Assembly: GCA_004558305.1 (NCBI GenBank)
Contig: SFDG01000048.1
Span: 1 to 49,540 of the forward strand
Length of the DNA stretch: 49,540 nt
Source of the DNA: Phocaeicola plebeius
GTDB taxonomy: Bacteria > Bacteroidota > Bacteroidia > Bacteroidales > Bacteroidaceae
Direction: 5' to 3'
The position numbers and the translations under genes were made by a program. Below the pieces are notes generated by a model, which did not search any database, was not told where the DNA came from, and worked only from the letters and a program-made list of their open reading frames with translations. The stretch's first letter is position 1; every line of letters begins with the position of its first letter. This document shows, piece by piece, positions 1 to 8,135 of this stretch.

Positions 1-1782
1 GGCTTCAGCAAGCCACTGGCGTATCGACCTCTTCCCCAACATCTGCCATGTGTGCAGCGTCAGTTGCAGCTCTTCCTCCATACAAGTGGCTATATACATC
101 GCCTGAAGTGACGTCAGTCCCACTGTTACCAAGTCGGTGGTGACACCGATCTGATCACAGCCCAGCACACGCTTCACCATAGCCAGCACCTTTTCTTCTG
201 CCATATCTCGCGGCAGAACTATCTCATCACTGGCAGTTTCGGGAAGCGGCAGCGACGCTACGTCAATCTTGTCACCATTGCCTGTCAGCAGACTCGGCGT
301 ATGGACATAATACTTCGGAACCATATAGGCAGGCAACAACCGGCTTATATGATCTTGTATGCTGGAGGCTGCAATCGGCCGCTTTGAGACATACCATGCG
401 CACAGTTGCTTGGTGTTACCGATATTTACAGCCGCCACTATGGTGCCTTCAATACCCCCAAAGCCGAGCATCGCAGCCTCCACTTCTCCCGGCTCGATGC
501 GATAACCACTCACTTTGATTTGCCTGTCGGCACGACCACAATATTCAAGCATTCCACGGTCGTTAATTCGCCCTAAATCCCCGGTGCGATACAGGGTGCG
601 TCCGGCTATCAGTGGGCTTGAGTCAAACTTTGCGTCTGTCGCTTGCCTATCACCGGCATAGCCGTCGGCAACCACATCTCCTGTAATCGCTATCTCCCCG
701 ATCTCACCCGGCTTCACTTGATTGCCGGCTGTATCGACAAGCAAGGTCACATTGCACGCAGCCGGCGTAGTCAATGCCATAACGCCTTTATGCTTCCCAG
801 CTCCAATTTGGCTATGGGCAATGAACAGCCCCTCGGTACACCCCAGACAGATATAAACTGACATCCCTGCCGGTATAGTTGGCGACATCAATGGCTCGCC
901 ACCCATCATCATCCACCGCAAACTCGTCAATCCACTATCGAGCAGTTGCGACCCTATAGCCGTGTAGAGCACTCCTCCACTGATGCCGGCATGGACGATA
1001 TATCTCCGCAATGCCGTAATATCGTGGCGCATTTCCTCGCCGACGATATGCAGGCTGCTGCCCGATACCAATGCAGGATAGATATTGCCAAATGATGCTA
1101 TTACCCCAAAACTCGGGTGTAGCATCACGCGGTCACGCTCGGTCAGCTGAAACAGCCTTGAGCCGTACAAGGCAAGCGACTTGATGTATCTGTGACTGAT
1201 GATCACTCCTTTGGGCTCTCCTGTAGTACCCGATGTGTACATCAAGCACGCTGCCCCGGCCTCCTCACTGTAGTCGGGCGCACACCCCTGGCTTGCATAG
1301 GACAGACCTTCCATATCTATAACCGACTGAACCGGTTGCACATCACACAGGGGTGTTTTTCCACCACTTATGATGAGGCAACTCATTGCCGACTTCGTGG
1401 CTATAGTATTGAGGCGGCTTCTTGGGCAGGCTGTGTCGAGTGGAACATAAGCGCCGCCGGCCTTGAGCGTTGCCAATATTGCCACGATGTATTCCTTAGT
1501 GCGTAGGAGCATAATGCCCACATATTTACCGGCACCTACTCCGTTCTGGCGTAGGCATATGGCCAATGCGTCTGATTGGCGATCAAGCTCTCCATAACTC
1601 AATGCCGATGTTTCATCTACCACGGCCACAGCGGCAGGGCTCAAGGCAGCTCGACGGCGTATGAGCGCAACAACCGTACGGCAACCGGATGCATACGACT
1701 CAACATACCTCCGAAAGGCCCTATAGGAATTAAGCTGGTTCTCCAAAATGTATTCCATACAGCTGACGATTAGGGTGTCCAT
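1..1782 (-). CDS. NRPS-like adenylation + carrier protein, 3' end outside window
   Basis: This reading frame is open for 594 codons from the ATG at 1782 to the window edge, so the protein is C-terminally incomplete. It matches an NRPS adenylation domain (about residues 40-510) followed by a peptidyl carrier domain (about 525-594). Visible core motifs are LSYGEL (A1, residue 61), LKAGGAYVPLD (A2, 106), MYTSGTTGEPKG (A3, 181), LYRTGDL (A7, 397), GRADRQIKVSGYRIEPGE (A8, 416), LLPAYMVP (A9, 482) and GNGDK with the A10 lysine (about 505). The carrier motif is VGLTSLQA with Ser558 as the likely phosphopantetheine site. The A4 region reads PSFGVIASFGN; aligned to GrsA, the Asp that binds the substrate amino group appears replaced by Ile, so the substrate may not be an ordinary alpha-amino acid (inference). 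No condensation domain precedes it. The start overlaps the lipoprotein gene by 13 bp, indicating one operon. What follows the carrier domain is unknown. Confidence 0.85.
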   Translation of the reverse strand, partial: MDTLIVSCMEYILENQLNSYRAFRRYVESYASGCRTVVALIRRRAALSPAAVAVVDETSALSYGELDRQSDALAICLRQNGVGAGKYVGIMLLRTKEYIVAILATLKAGGAYVPLDTACPRSRLNTIATKSAMSCLIISGGKTPLCDVQPVQSVIDMEGLSYASQGCAPDYSEEAGAACLMYTSGTTGEPKGVIISHRYIKSLALYGSRLFQLTERDRVMLHPSFGVIASFGNIYPALVSGSSLHIVGEEMRHDITALRRYIVHAGISGGVLYTAIGSQLLDSGLTSLRWMMMGGEPLMSPTIPAGMSVYICLGCTEGLFIAHSQIGAGKHKGVMALTTPAACNVTLLVDTAGNQVKPGEIGEIAITGDVVADGYAGDRQATDAKFDSSPLIAGRTLYRTGDLGRINDRGMLEYCGRADRQIKVSGYRIEPGEVEAAMLGFGGIEGTIVAAVNIGNTKQLCAWYVSKRPIAASSIQDHISRLLPAYMVPKYYVHTPSLLTGNGDKIDVASLPLPETASDEIVLPRDMAEEKVLAMVKRVLGCDQIGVTTDLVTVGLTSLQAMYIATCMEEELQLTLHTWQMLGKRSIRQWLAEA

Positions 1783-2384
1783 CTTCTTGCGATGGAAACA
1801 ATCTGGCCGTTTTTGATCTCTACCGAGGTATTCAGCAGTGAAAACTGCTCATGGTAGTCGGGCAGGGCATCCAGATAGACTTGGTGATCCGCTATTACCT
1901 CGATGGACGGATCAGTGAGGTTTTCACCGCAATCGATGAGCGTCCAAGTGTCGGATAGCGGAAGCGTGACAGAGTTCAAGGGAGTGAAGGTCGCGTAGTC
2001 ATCCCAGATTACACCACGGTAGAAACCGTTCCCCTCCTGACGAAGGTCGGCTCCACCCTCCTCGATTCCTTTATTGATAAGCACATAGTCGCCATCGAAT
2101 TCAACGGTCCCGACGGTCAACGTGTCGCTGTCGAACAGAAACTTGTCACCAGGCTTCATACGACGGATGGCTTCTGAGGAATACAAATCCATGCTGAAGG
2201 GTTGCAGGGTCAGGGTCTGCCTGTCCCAATCAAAGTCGCTTATAGTGAAATTGGCAGGGATAGTGACGTTACGCAGCTCAATGACGGAGCTTTGAGGGGG
2301 CAAGGGTTCGACCAAGGCGGTTGTCTCCTTAGATGCGCATGCGGTAAGTAGTGCTGCTAATAGAATAAAGTTAGTTTTGCGCAT
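1770..2384 (-). CDS. Putative lipoprotein, first gene of the NRPS-like operon
   Basis: The 204-aa product starts MRKTNFILLAALLTACAS, a signal peptide with a lipobox-like LTAC and Cys at residue 16, so it is probably a lipid-anchored envelope protein. I do not recognise a family in the mature part; it is acidic and predicted beta-rich by eye, ending SIARRWTP. It is the promoter-proximal gene: a -7 box lies 28 bp upstream, and its stop codon overlaps the start of the NRPS-like gene (positions 1770-1782), which suggests translational coupling. A role in export, immunity or sensing of the operon's product is possible but only inferred from position. Confidence 0.75.
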   Translation of the reverse strand: MRKTNFILLAALLTACASKETTALVEPLPPQSSVIELRNVTIPANFTISDFDWDRQTLTLQPFSMDLYSSEAIRRMKPGDKFLFDSDTLTVGTVEFDGDYVLINKGIEEGGADLRQEGNGFYRGVIWDDYATFTPLNSVTLPLSDTWTLIDCGENLTDPSIEVIADHQVYLDALPDYHEQFSLLNTSVEIKNGQIVSIARRWTP

Positions 2385-2411
2385 AATACGTAGGGTTTAG
2401 AAATTTGGTAG

Positions 2412-2419
2412 CAAAGATA
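2412..2419 (-). promoter_or_regulatory. -7 promoter box for lipoprotein/NRPS-like operon
   Basis: The minus strand reads TATCTTTG, matching the Bacteroidetes TAnnTTTG box, 28 bp before the lipoprotein start. No clear TTTG -33 element was found at the usual spacing. Confidence 0.5.
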
Positions 2420-2555
2420 ACGATTTTTTCGTCATAGTACCGCTACGACTATCAGATATTGGGCATAGAAAAGACAACCAAAGAAGCAGCATCGGACTGA
2501 TTTACCAGACGTTCGGTGGCGAAGACCTCTATCCATCGGTTGAAGTATTGCCGCC

Positions 2556-2732
2556 ATGCTCTTCCTGTGGTTCATGGAGAAGAACGGCATCCTGTATTCC
2601 GCAGACGGAAGAAAGCGTATAGCAGACAATACCCTCGTTGCTTTGACATTGATGATAGCCGAAAGCCGAACGGAAGAGAAAGATGTCATGGTGAAAGTAG
2701 TGGTTAATCCCATCAACAAGGAAAATCAATAA
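2556..2732 (+). pseudogene. Orphan 58-aa ORF, possible gene remnant
   Basis: This short frame reads MLFLWFMEKNG and ends PINKENQ; it has a plausible amphipathic composition and stops before the virE-flanking palindrome. Upstream, an adjacent frame (about 2460-2550) also reads like protein, so this may be the tail of a frameshifted or truncated gene. I recognise no family. The rest of 2385-2860 holds only the operon promoter and the palindrome at 2774-2870. Confidence 0.25.
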
Positions 2733-2773
2733 CGTGCATCTTTTGTGGCTCCTTACGTGAGAATTTTAATTTT

Positions 2774-2870
2774 ATCTGTCATCTGTCACCACCTTATCGT
2801 AATTAACTAATACACAACTGATAAAGCGGTGACAGATGAGGTGACAGACGATTTTGTCTGTCACCGTCCC
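2774..2870. repeat. Palindromic repeat at left end of virE module
   Basis: The left arm ATCTGTCACCACCTTATC (2781-2798) pairs with the reverse complement of 2820-2838 with about two mismatches, around a centre containing ACAACTGATAA. GGTGACAG also recurs at 2839-2847 and its complement CTGTCACC at 2858-2865. The virE stop codon (2861-2863) lies inside it, so it may act as the 3' hairpin. A related palindrome sits at 5390-5456, on the other side of the module. Confidence 0.6.
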
Positions 2871-4661
2871 GTCTTGCGGTATTTCACAAAGTAAGCAGTG
2901 CCCGACTTGACATGAACCTTCTCTATATCAGGCACATTCGAGAGATAACGGCCGAAGACGGTGAGGCTTTCGGTGACTGCGGTAGCACCAGCCCGCTTGC
3001 GTATATAGTCGTATATCTCCGATGCCGTGAGCTTCAGGGCATCAGGGTCATCGGCGGATGCGGTGTCGAAATAGTCGTTGAAGTACATGTCGGCACTGCT
3101 CAGAAGGGCATACTTGCGGTTGTGCGCCATCACCTCCTCCATGTCGTCATGGTCAAACCACCTGCGCTCGTTGTTCCTGACGGCAGCCGCTGCCTGTGCA
3201 TACAGTTGCTCGTAGTGGATGGGCCGCTCGGTATCAATGGGACCGGTGACGTTCACCACAAAGAAACGGCGGGAGCCGGACGGGTCGCTCAACACGTCGG
3301 TCATGTTCGACGTGGCAATGAACGAGGCACGGCGACGCTCTGCTTCCACACGGCGGGAGTAAGGCCGCTTGAGCGGTATGCTGGCCAACTGTATCGTGTT
3401 TTTCAGGAATCCCTCCTGGATTTTCTTCGAGATACTGTTGAACTCGTCGATGTTGATCAGCAGGAAATCCACCATCGACTGCATCACCAGCTTCTGGTTA
3501 TCGAACTTCAGGTTGTCTAAATAGCCCCAGCGCAGTTCCGGCGGCAGGAGCTGTCGGCAGAAGGTCGATTTGTGAAAACCTTGCGGAGCGACGAGCAGTG
3601 GGACGATGCTGTTGCCAAACTGGCGGTTGTAGCCCATCCACTGCGCCACCATGCCATAGAACCACATCCTGAACCACTGTTTCCACTGCTTCAGGTCGGT
3701 CCACGTGGTCGTACCCGTCCCATTTGTCGGACAGACCGAAGAGGTAGTCGTCAACGGGATCTACCGACCGTATGCGCGACGATCCTAAGTAAATCTGCAC
3801 GTCTTTCGGTCGGGCTTCTATGCCGGCCTCACGCGCATCCAACGACAACCCGTTGATGAAGCGCATATCCGTCACTCTCCACCCCCAATAAGGCCGCTGC
3901 TTGTCGAGGTATTCGGTCGCTCCCCTGACGGAGTTGTAGCGGAAGTCGTATTTTCGCGACAGGAAGGAGATGAGTGCGCTCACTTCATTGTCGTCGCTGC
4001 CCTGCGTCGTCTCCGTCGGTGCCATGGGAACCAGTTCCACGCCGTCCACATTCAGCGGGGTCGGATTTTCCATCAGCAAGGGCGCCTTGTCGGCACTGAT
4101 GCGGCAGCTGGCCATGACCGGCGACGACCCGTCGTTGAGGCCCGAAGGCACTACGGGGACATGGAGCAGCGACGAATAGATGGCGGATGCCGCACGGTAT
4201 GCCTTGCGGTAGAACTGTTCCATCTCCGCCTCGTTGTCGCGGCGCAACGGGTCGGGCAGGGTCACCTGAACGACCATCTTCAGTGTCTGTCCGCTGGATC
4301 CTATGAAGGCAGCCATCGTGGAGGGGACGATCCTCGTGACCTGCTTCAGTTGCTCCAGCCGCTTCTCTTCCACGATGGGGCCTGCCGAGAGGAGCAGCAT
4401 ATCCGTATAGCCGGCCACCACCAGTACGCCGTTGTCCGACTTTTGCAGTCGTGCTGACGCATAGATGCGGTGCAGCCCGTCGTGCTTGTCAACCACATAC
4501 CGGTCATTGTTCTTCACTTGATAGCGGAGCAGGGCTATCTCGTCGCTGTCCGTGTTGGCCTTCAGTCTGTCCATCAGCTTCTGCAGCGTGATGGAAGAGA
4601 TGCGCCGTTGTTGCTTCTTGTCTGTCCTGACCAGGGTCAGTCTGTTGTTCTGCTTGTTCAT
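2861..4661 (-). pseudogene. VirE/BT4734-like primase-helicase family gene, frameshifted
   Basis: Two overlapping frames together make one VirE-family protein. The N-terminal half (start 4661, MNKQNNRLTLVRTDKKQ) carries the BT4734/VirE N-terminal-type region and runs to SDKWDGYDHVD near 3710. The C-terminal half continues in another frame from about WKQWFRMWFYGMVAQWMG to 2861. The second half has the P-loop-like region GFHKSTFCRQLLPPELRWGY, the acidic LLINIDEFN and SFIATSNMTDVLSDPSGSRR, the typical VirE ATPase core. Members of the family as I remember them have roughly ten more residues between the DGxDxV motif and the WxxWF motif, so a short out-of-frame deletion near 3705-3725 is the likely lesion. 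The family occurs in mobile elements and phage satellites, where it is linked to replication. A sequencing error cannot be excluded. The upstream partner is the gene at 4827-5252. Confidence 0.8.
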
Positions 4662-4701
4662 ATAGGTTCATAAAGGGGATTGGTGGGTAGATGATGGAAA
4701 C

Positions 4702-4810
4702 TTGTCACACTTGTTCCACGACCTTTGTCACGGTCGTTCCAACACAGTTGTCACGACTGTTCCGTGAGGGCGGAACGACTGTGACAAAGGCCGTGGAACG
4801 ACTGTGACAA
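4702..4810. repeat. 109-bp palindrome built of TTGTCAC..TCGTTCC units
   Basis: The 40-nt arm 4702-4741 matches the reverse complement of 4771-4810 at about 35 positions. Each arm holds two copies of an 18-nt unit close to TTGTCACRRTCGTTCCAC, and a fifth copy lies in the loop (4748-4765). It occupies the gap between the DUF6078-like gene and virE. A second element of the same design is at 40261-40350. It could be a dispersed REP/MITE-like element, a protein-binding array or a cruciform; it is non-coding. Confidence 0.75.
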
Positions 4811-4826
4811 TGGCTGTCGTCATGAC

Positions 4827-5252
4827 TCAATAACTGTAAACGTATTCGTCGTACAGCTTGTCCGCATCGTAGCCATAGCTGTTGAACAGGTCGGCAATGC
4901 GTTGCTGCTGTTCCTCCGTGATGAGTTTCTCGCCTCTCAGGCAGCGGTAGTAACTGGTTCGTCCACCGAGTATCCTCTTCACCTTTTCTTTAATCGTTTC
5001 GTAGTGTTTCATCCTCACCTCGTCGAACATGCGTTGCGCTCCTTTGGCATAGCGTCTGACGGTCGCTTCGTAGAACAGGTCGCACTGTCCGTCCTTCAGC
5101 GACGACGGCAGGACGGTAGTGCCGCACGCCTTTTGGTCGCCCAGCATTTCGTAGGCCAGATGCCGGACACATTTGTCTGCCCTCGGGCATCCTTCGAGGA
5201 AGCACATGGTGATGTTGGTTCTCAGGTTCTTTATCAGTTCTTTGTTTTCCAT
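4827..5252 (-). CDS. DUF6078-like small protein, virE partner
   Basis: The 141-aa product begins MENKELIKNLRTNI; this start is preferred over the ATG at 5306 because a good promoter (5276-5307) lies between them. The N-terminal half has Cys-rich spacing (CFLEGCPRADKCVRHLAY) that suggests a metal-binding or disulfide motif and resembles the DUF6078 family as I remember it. The C-terminal part looks helical, with a short HTH-like stretch (RTSYYRCLRGEKLITEEQQQ, about residues 96-115). It is transcribed toward virE, separated by the 109-bp palindrome. Function is unknown; a regulatory or accessory role for the VirE module is inference from position. Confidence 0.7.
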   Translation of the reverse strand: MENKELIKNLRTNITMCFLEGCPRADKCVRHLAYEMLGDQKACGTTVLPSSLKDGQCDLFYEATVRRYAKGAQRMFDEVRMKHYETIKEKVKRILGGRTSYYRCLRGEKLITEEQQQRIADLFNSYGYDADKLYDEYVYSY

Positions 5253-5275
5253 ACATAAAAGGGTTTTCTGCCTTA

Positions 5276-5307
5276 CAAACTTACGAAAAAAACGGCTAAT
5301 ATGCAAA
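5276..5307 (-). promoter_or_regulatory. Promoter of DUF6078-like/virE module
   Basis: On the minus strand a TTTG (5304-5307) is followed after 20 bp by TAAGTTTG (5276-5283), a near-consensus Bacteroidetes promoter. It places transcription start just upstream of the ATG at 5252. Confidence 0.5.
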
Positions 5308-5389
5308 AAAGGAGGTGGAAAATCACGGATTTTATCGGTAAAAAAGCTATAAATGTAGCGGACTTTGCCCTAATTTCAGAACATCTGTC

Positions 5390-5456
5390 ACCGCTAATGG
5401 CTTACAACAAACTGATAAGCAGATAATTGCAAGTCGAAGGTGACAGTGACAGATGT
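5390..5456. repeat. Palindromic repeat at right end of virE module
   Basis: ACATCTGTCAC (5391-5401 region) is complementary to GTGACAGATGT (5446-5456), with ACAAACTGATAAG between and GGTGACAG at 5439-5446. Sequence and layout resemble the palindrome at 2774-2870, so related repeats bracket a segment of about 2.6 kb. The rest of 5253-5626 holds the two promoters and nothing else recognised. Confidence 0.55.
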
Positions 5457-5587
5457 TTTGCAACTTTTTTATATAGATAACTGCATCCACCAGAAGGCGC
5501 GATAGGTTCCCCTGACCTATGGCCATTTTGCGTTAAGTACATTTTGAAAAGGGATGCCGGATAACAGGCTCGTCTCGTTTTTTGTTG

Positions 5588-5595
5588 TATCTTTG
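5588..5595 (+). promoter_or_regulatory. -7 box of the nuclease gene
   Basis: TATCTTTG lies 31 bp before the nuclease ATG; no -33 TTTG is seen at 19-20 bp. Confidence 0.45.
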
Positions 5596-5626
5596 TCGAC
5601 TCAAAACCTATTAATGTGACAAACGT

Positions 5627-6505
5627 ATGAGCAAGAAGAAAAAGAAGACCTCTTCGTGGAAAGGATTCAGTCTGCTGGGTGCCCTCATTGCCGGTGCCCT
5701 CTATATCTATCAAGGACAGGAGCCGACTGCGGTCACCGAACAGGTGACGGAAACGGCAGGCGTGACTTCCCCTTACACTGAAACAGACCGGCAACCGGCT
5801 ACGACCGTCAGGGATATCAGCAGCAAACTGGAGATTCCGGTGGACCTGCGCCAGCGGGAAGAAATCCGTCTGAAACGGACGGGCTATACGGTTTCCTATA
5901 ATAACCAATACAAGACCCCGCACTGGGTGGGATGGGAGCTGACACGGGCAGAGACCAAAGGCGACGAGGAAAGGTCCAACCGCTTTGTACCCGACCCGGA
6001 CCTGCCTGAACCCAGGGCCGAACACGCAGACTATACCAACACCGGCTACGACCGGGGGCACATGGCACCGGCAGCGGACATGAAGTGGAGCGAAAAGGCC
6101 ATGGCAGAATCGTTCTACATGAGCAACATCTGTCCGCAAGACCAGAAACTGAACCGGGACGACTGGGGCGACCTGGAGGAATTGTGCCGAGCATGGGCCA
6201 AAAAGTACGGGAACATCTACATCACCTGCGGACCGATCTACGACAGCAAGCGGCCCAAACGTATCGGCAAACACAAGATTGCGGTCCCCAACCGGTTCTT
6301 CAAGGTGGTGCTGATCTATAACCGGAAGAACCCCATCGCCATGGGCTTTCTGTTCAAGAATGCAGCCCGCCACCAGGACTTGCAGAAATACATGGTCCCG
6401 GTGGACAGTATCGAAACGCTTACGGGCTATGACTTCTTTGCCAAACTGCCGGATGAGGTGGAGAAACGGATAGAGGCCATCGTTCCGCCGTTGCCTGCCC
6501 GCTAA
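5627..6505 (+). CDS. DNA/RNA non-specific endonuclease (NUC1 family), membrane-anchored or exported
   Basis: The 292-aa protein has a Lys-rich start and a hydrophobic segment at about residues 12-27 (FSLLGALIAGALYIYQ), fitting a signal anchor. The catalytic domain shows YDRGHMAPAADMKW (about residue 141), the DRGH active-site motif with the general-base His, and SNICPQDQKLNRDDWGDLE, which supplies the metal-ligand Asn. The fold class is the Serratia/EndA type betabetaalpha-Me nuclease that cuts single- and double-stranded DNA and RNA using Mg2+. Length and motifs look complete. It is monocistronic and converges on the downstream gene, whose stop codon is only 3 bp away. A role in extracellular nucleic acid degradation is inferred. 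Confidence 0.88.
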   Translation: MSKKKKKTSSWKGFSLLGALIAGALYIYQGQEPTAVTEQVTETAGVTSPYTETDRQPATTVRDISSKLEIPVDLRQREEIRLKRTGYTVSYNNQYKTPHWVGWELTRAETKGDEERSNRFVPDPDLPEPRAEHADYTNTGYDRGHMAPAADMKWSEKAMAESFYMSNICPQDQKLNRDDWGDLEELCRAWAKKYGNIYITCGPIYDSKRPKRIGKHKIAVPNRFFKVVLIYNRKNPIAMGFLFKNAARHQDLQKYMVPVDSIETLTGYDFFAKLPDEVEKRIEAIVPPLPAR

Positions 6506-6508
6506 GGG

Positions 6509-7264
6509 TCAGGGATGGACATACCGCCCCTTTCCGTCGGTGACACGCCCGTAGGCCACGGCCCGGTGTGGGCAATGATGGTAGCATGCCAGACACAAGG
6601 CACAATGGTCGTTCCAGGAGGGGCGGCCATTGTGCATCTCGATATTCTGCAACGGGCATTTGCGGGCACACAACCCGCAGCCGGTACAGGCAGGCGTGAC
6701 GTGAAAACGCCGAGGAGCCATCAGGAAACGGTGGAAGAACGGCCGGATGACATAGGTCTTCAGCCACGGGAAACTGCCCTCGAAGCAGTCGAATCCGGGC
6801 AGGTGTCGGCGCAAGCGGACAGCCAGCTCTTCCACCCTCGTCTCGGCTGACTGCAGTTTCTGCCGCTCCACCTCGGGAGCATCGACATCGAAGCCGGGCA
6901 GGCAGACATACGTATTGGGCATGCGGACCGAAAAGCCGGCATCACACATCCATCCCCGCTGCCGTACCGCCCGTGCAAAGACCGCAGCCGTCTTGCCACA
7001 ATCATCGCCGCAGGTACAGACAAAATATACATAGGCAGGAGCCGACGTGAGTTGCAGCCGGCGGATTCCCTCCAGAACCACAGGAGGCGGTCCCCAGGAA
7101 TGGACCGGGAACACAAAACCCACCGCCTCCCCTTCTTCCAGCCTATGGACAGAAGGCGAACGCAGCGATGTATCCGTCAGCGGACAGAGAGCCTCCCCCA
7201 GCCGAGCGGCCAGCTGCTCGGCTACCCAACGGGAATTGCCTGTTCCGGAAAAATAGACTATCAT
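6509..7264 (-). CDS. EFR1-type flavodoxin/ferredoxin protein
   Basis: The 251-aa product starts MIVYFSGTGNSRWVAEQLA, placing the flavodoxin phosphate-binding loop (SGTGNS) at the N-terminus as in the family; the earlier ATG at 7327 would add an atypical extension. Two [4Fe-4S] ferredoxin motifs occur near the C-terminus, CTGCGLCARKCP and CALCLACYHHCP. Members of this EFR1 group are expected to be soluble electron carriers with FMN and iron-sulfur clusters; partners are not indicated here. The gene converges with the nuclease. Confidence 0.85.
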   Translation of the reverse strand: MIVYFSGTGNSRWVAEQLAARLGEALCPLTDTSLRSPSVHRLEEGEAVGFVFPVHSWGPPPVVLEGIRRLQLTSAPAYVYFVCTCGDDCGKTAAVFARAVRQRGWMCDAGFSVRMPNTYVCLPGFDVDAPEVERQKLQSAETRVEELAVRLRRHLPGFDCFEGSFPWLKTYVIRPFFHRFLMAPRRFHVTPACTGCGLCARKCPLQNIEMHNGRPSWNDHCALCLACYHHCPHRAVAYGRVTDGKGRYVHP

Positions 7265-7588
7265 AAGGATGAAACTATAGATATAAGAAAAGCCGCACTT
7301 GAGGCGTGACGAAACTCCGATAAACATGATTTGAGTGCCCTCCCCCTTTGTAATCCACCGGCATAAATGCTACCCGAAGGCGTGGCCCGCCATTGGAAGA
7401 TGAAGCTGTTCTCGGTATTTCTTTTAAATTTGATGAGTTTCCCGATTCTGCAAGTGCGGCTCCATTTTTATAAGACAAAAGTAGTGTTTTTATCTGAGAC
7501 ACCAAAGGATTTACTGAAAAATTTCAAGGATATTCAGAAAAAAAGTGAAGGTAAAGGAAATATAAGGAGAAGGACGGCATTATAAAAT

Positions 7589-7687
7589 TGTCACTCGGAC
7601 GGAGTGAAGAAACAACGTTCGGCGGCCCGAACGGGAAAGCCAATCCGAAAGCATACACGTTACAGATTTCCCTTCGTTCGGAATGAC
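7589..7687. repeat. Composite inverted repeat of TGTCAYTC-type REP sequence
   Basis: TGTCACTCGGACGGAGTGAA at the left and, at the right, the reverse complement GTCATTCCGAACGAAGGGAA form an imperfect inverted pair. The same kind of sequence occurs at 20071-20098. The gene-free stretch 7265-7784 otherwise holds only the rplT terminator; a 72-codon ORF at 7367 shows no sign of being real. Confidence 0.5.
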
Positions 7688-7695
7688 TGAAAAGA

Positions 7696-7760
7696 AAGAG
7701 GGTATATCAAAATTCAGAATGACAATCTGGTAGGCGTTCTGAATTTTGATACACCCTCTT
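7696..7760 (-). terminator. Hairpin terminator of the thrS-infC-rpmI-rplT operon
   Basis: 24-nt arms 7696-7719 and 7737-7760 are complementary with a single mismatch and a 17-nt loop, 25 bp after the rplT stop. There is no long T run, so efficiency is uncertain. Confidence 0.65.
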
Positions 7761-7784
7761 TACCGATGATATCTTCCAGCTGAC

Positions 7785-8135
7785 TTAGGCAGCCTTGGCC
7801 TTAGCGACAACGGCCTTGAAAGCTTCGGGATGGTTGACAGCGAGGTCGGCCAATACCTTACGGTTGATTTCGATGCCTGCCTTATGGAGGGCACCCATCA
7901 ACTTCGAGTAAGACAAGCCTTCCAGACGGGCTGCAGCGTTGATACGCTGAATCCACAAAGCACGGAAGTTGCGCTTCTTGTTCTTACGGTCGCGGTAAGC
8001 ATACGTCAGACCCTTTTCCCAAGTATTCTTGGCAACGGTCCAAACATTCTTTCTGGCACCAAAGTAACCTCTGGTCAAACTCAAAATTTTCTTTCTTCTT
8101 GCTCTTGAAGCAACGTGGTTTACTGATCTTGGCAT
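7785..8135 (-). CDS. rplT: 50S ribosomal protein L20
   Basis: The 116-aa product has the family N-terminus MPRSVNHVASRARRKKILSL, followed by GYFGARKNVWTVAKNTWEKG and YAYRDRKNKKRNFRALWIQR. L20 binds 23S rRNA early in 50S assembly and, in other bacteria, represses its own operon. Length is normal. It is the last gene of infC-rpmI-rplT, 110 bp after rpmI. Confidence 0.97.
   Translation of the reverse strand: MPRSVNHVASRARRKKILSLTRGYFGARKNVWTVAKNTWEKGLTYAYRDRKNKKRNFRALWIQRINAAARLEGLSYSKLMGALHKAGIEINRKVLADLAVNHPEAFKAVVAKAKAA

Noticed and set aside
643..1773. Several plus-strand ORFs of 65-104 codons
   Set aside because: They are antisense shadows of the NRPS-like gene, whose minus frame carries all adenylation motifs.
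4702..4810. CRISPR array
   Set aside because: Units occur in both orientations with irregular gaps and form one large inverted repeat.
7367..7585. 72-codon plus ORF in the gap before rplT
   Set aside because: No homology signal, no ribosome-binding or promoter context, and it runs into the REP-like repeat.
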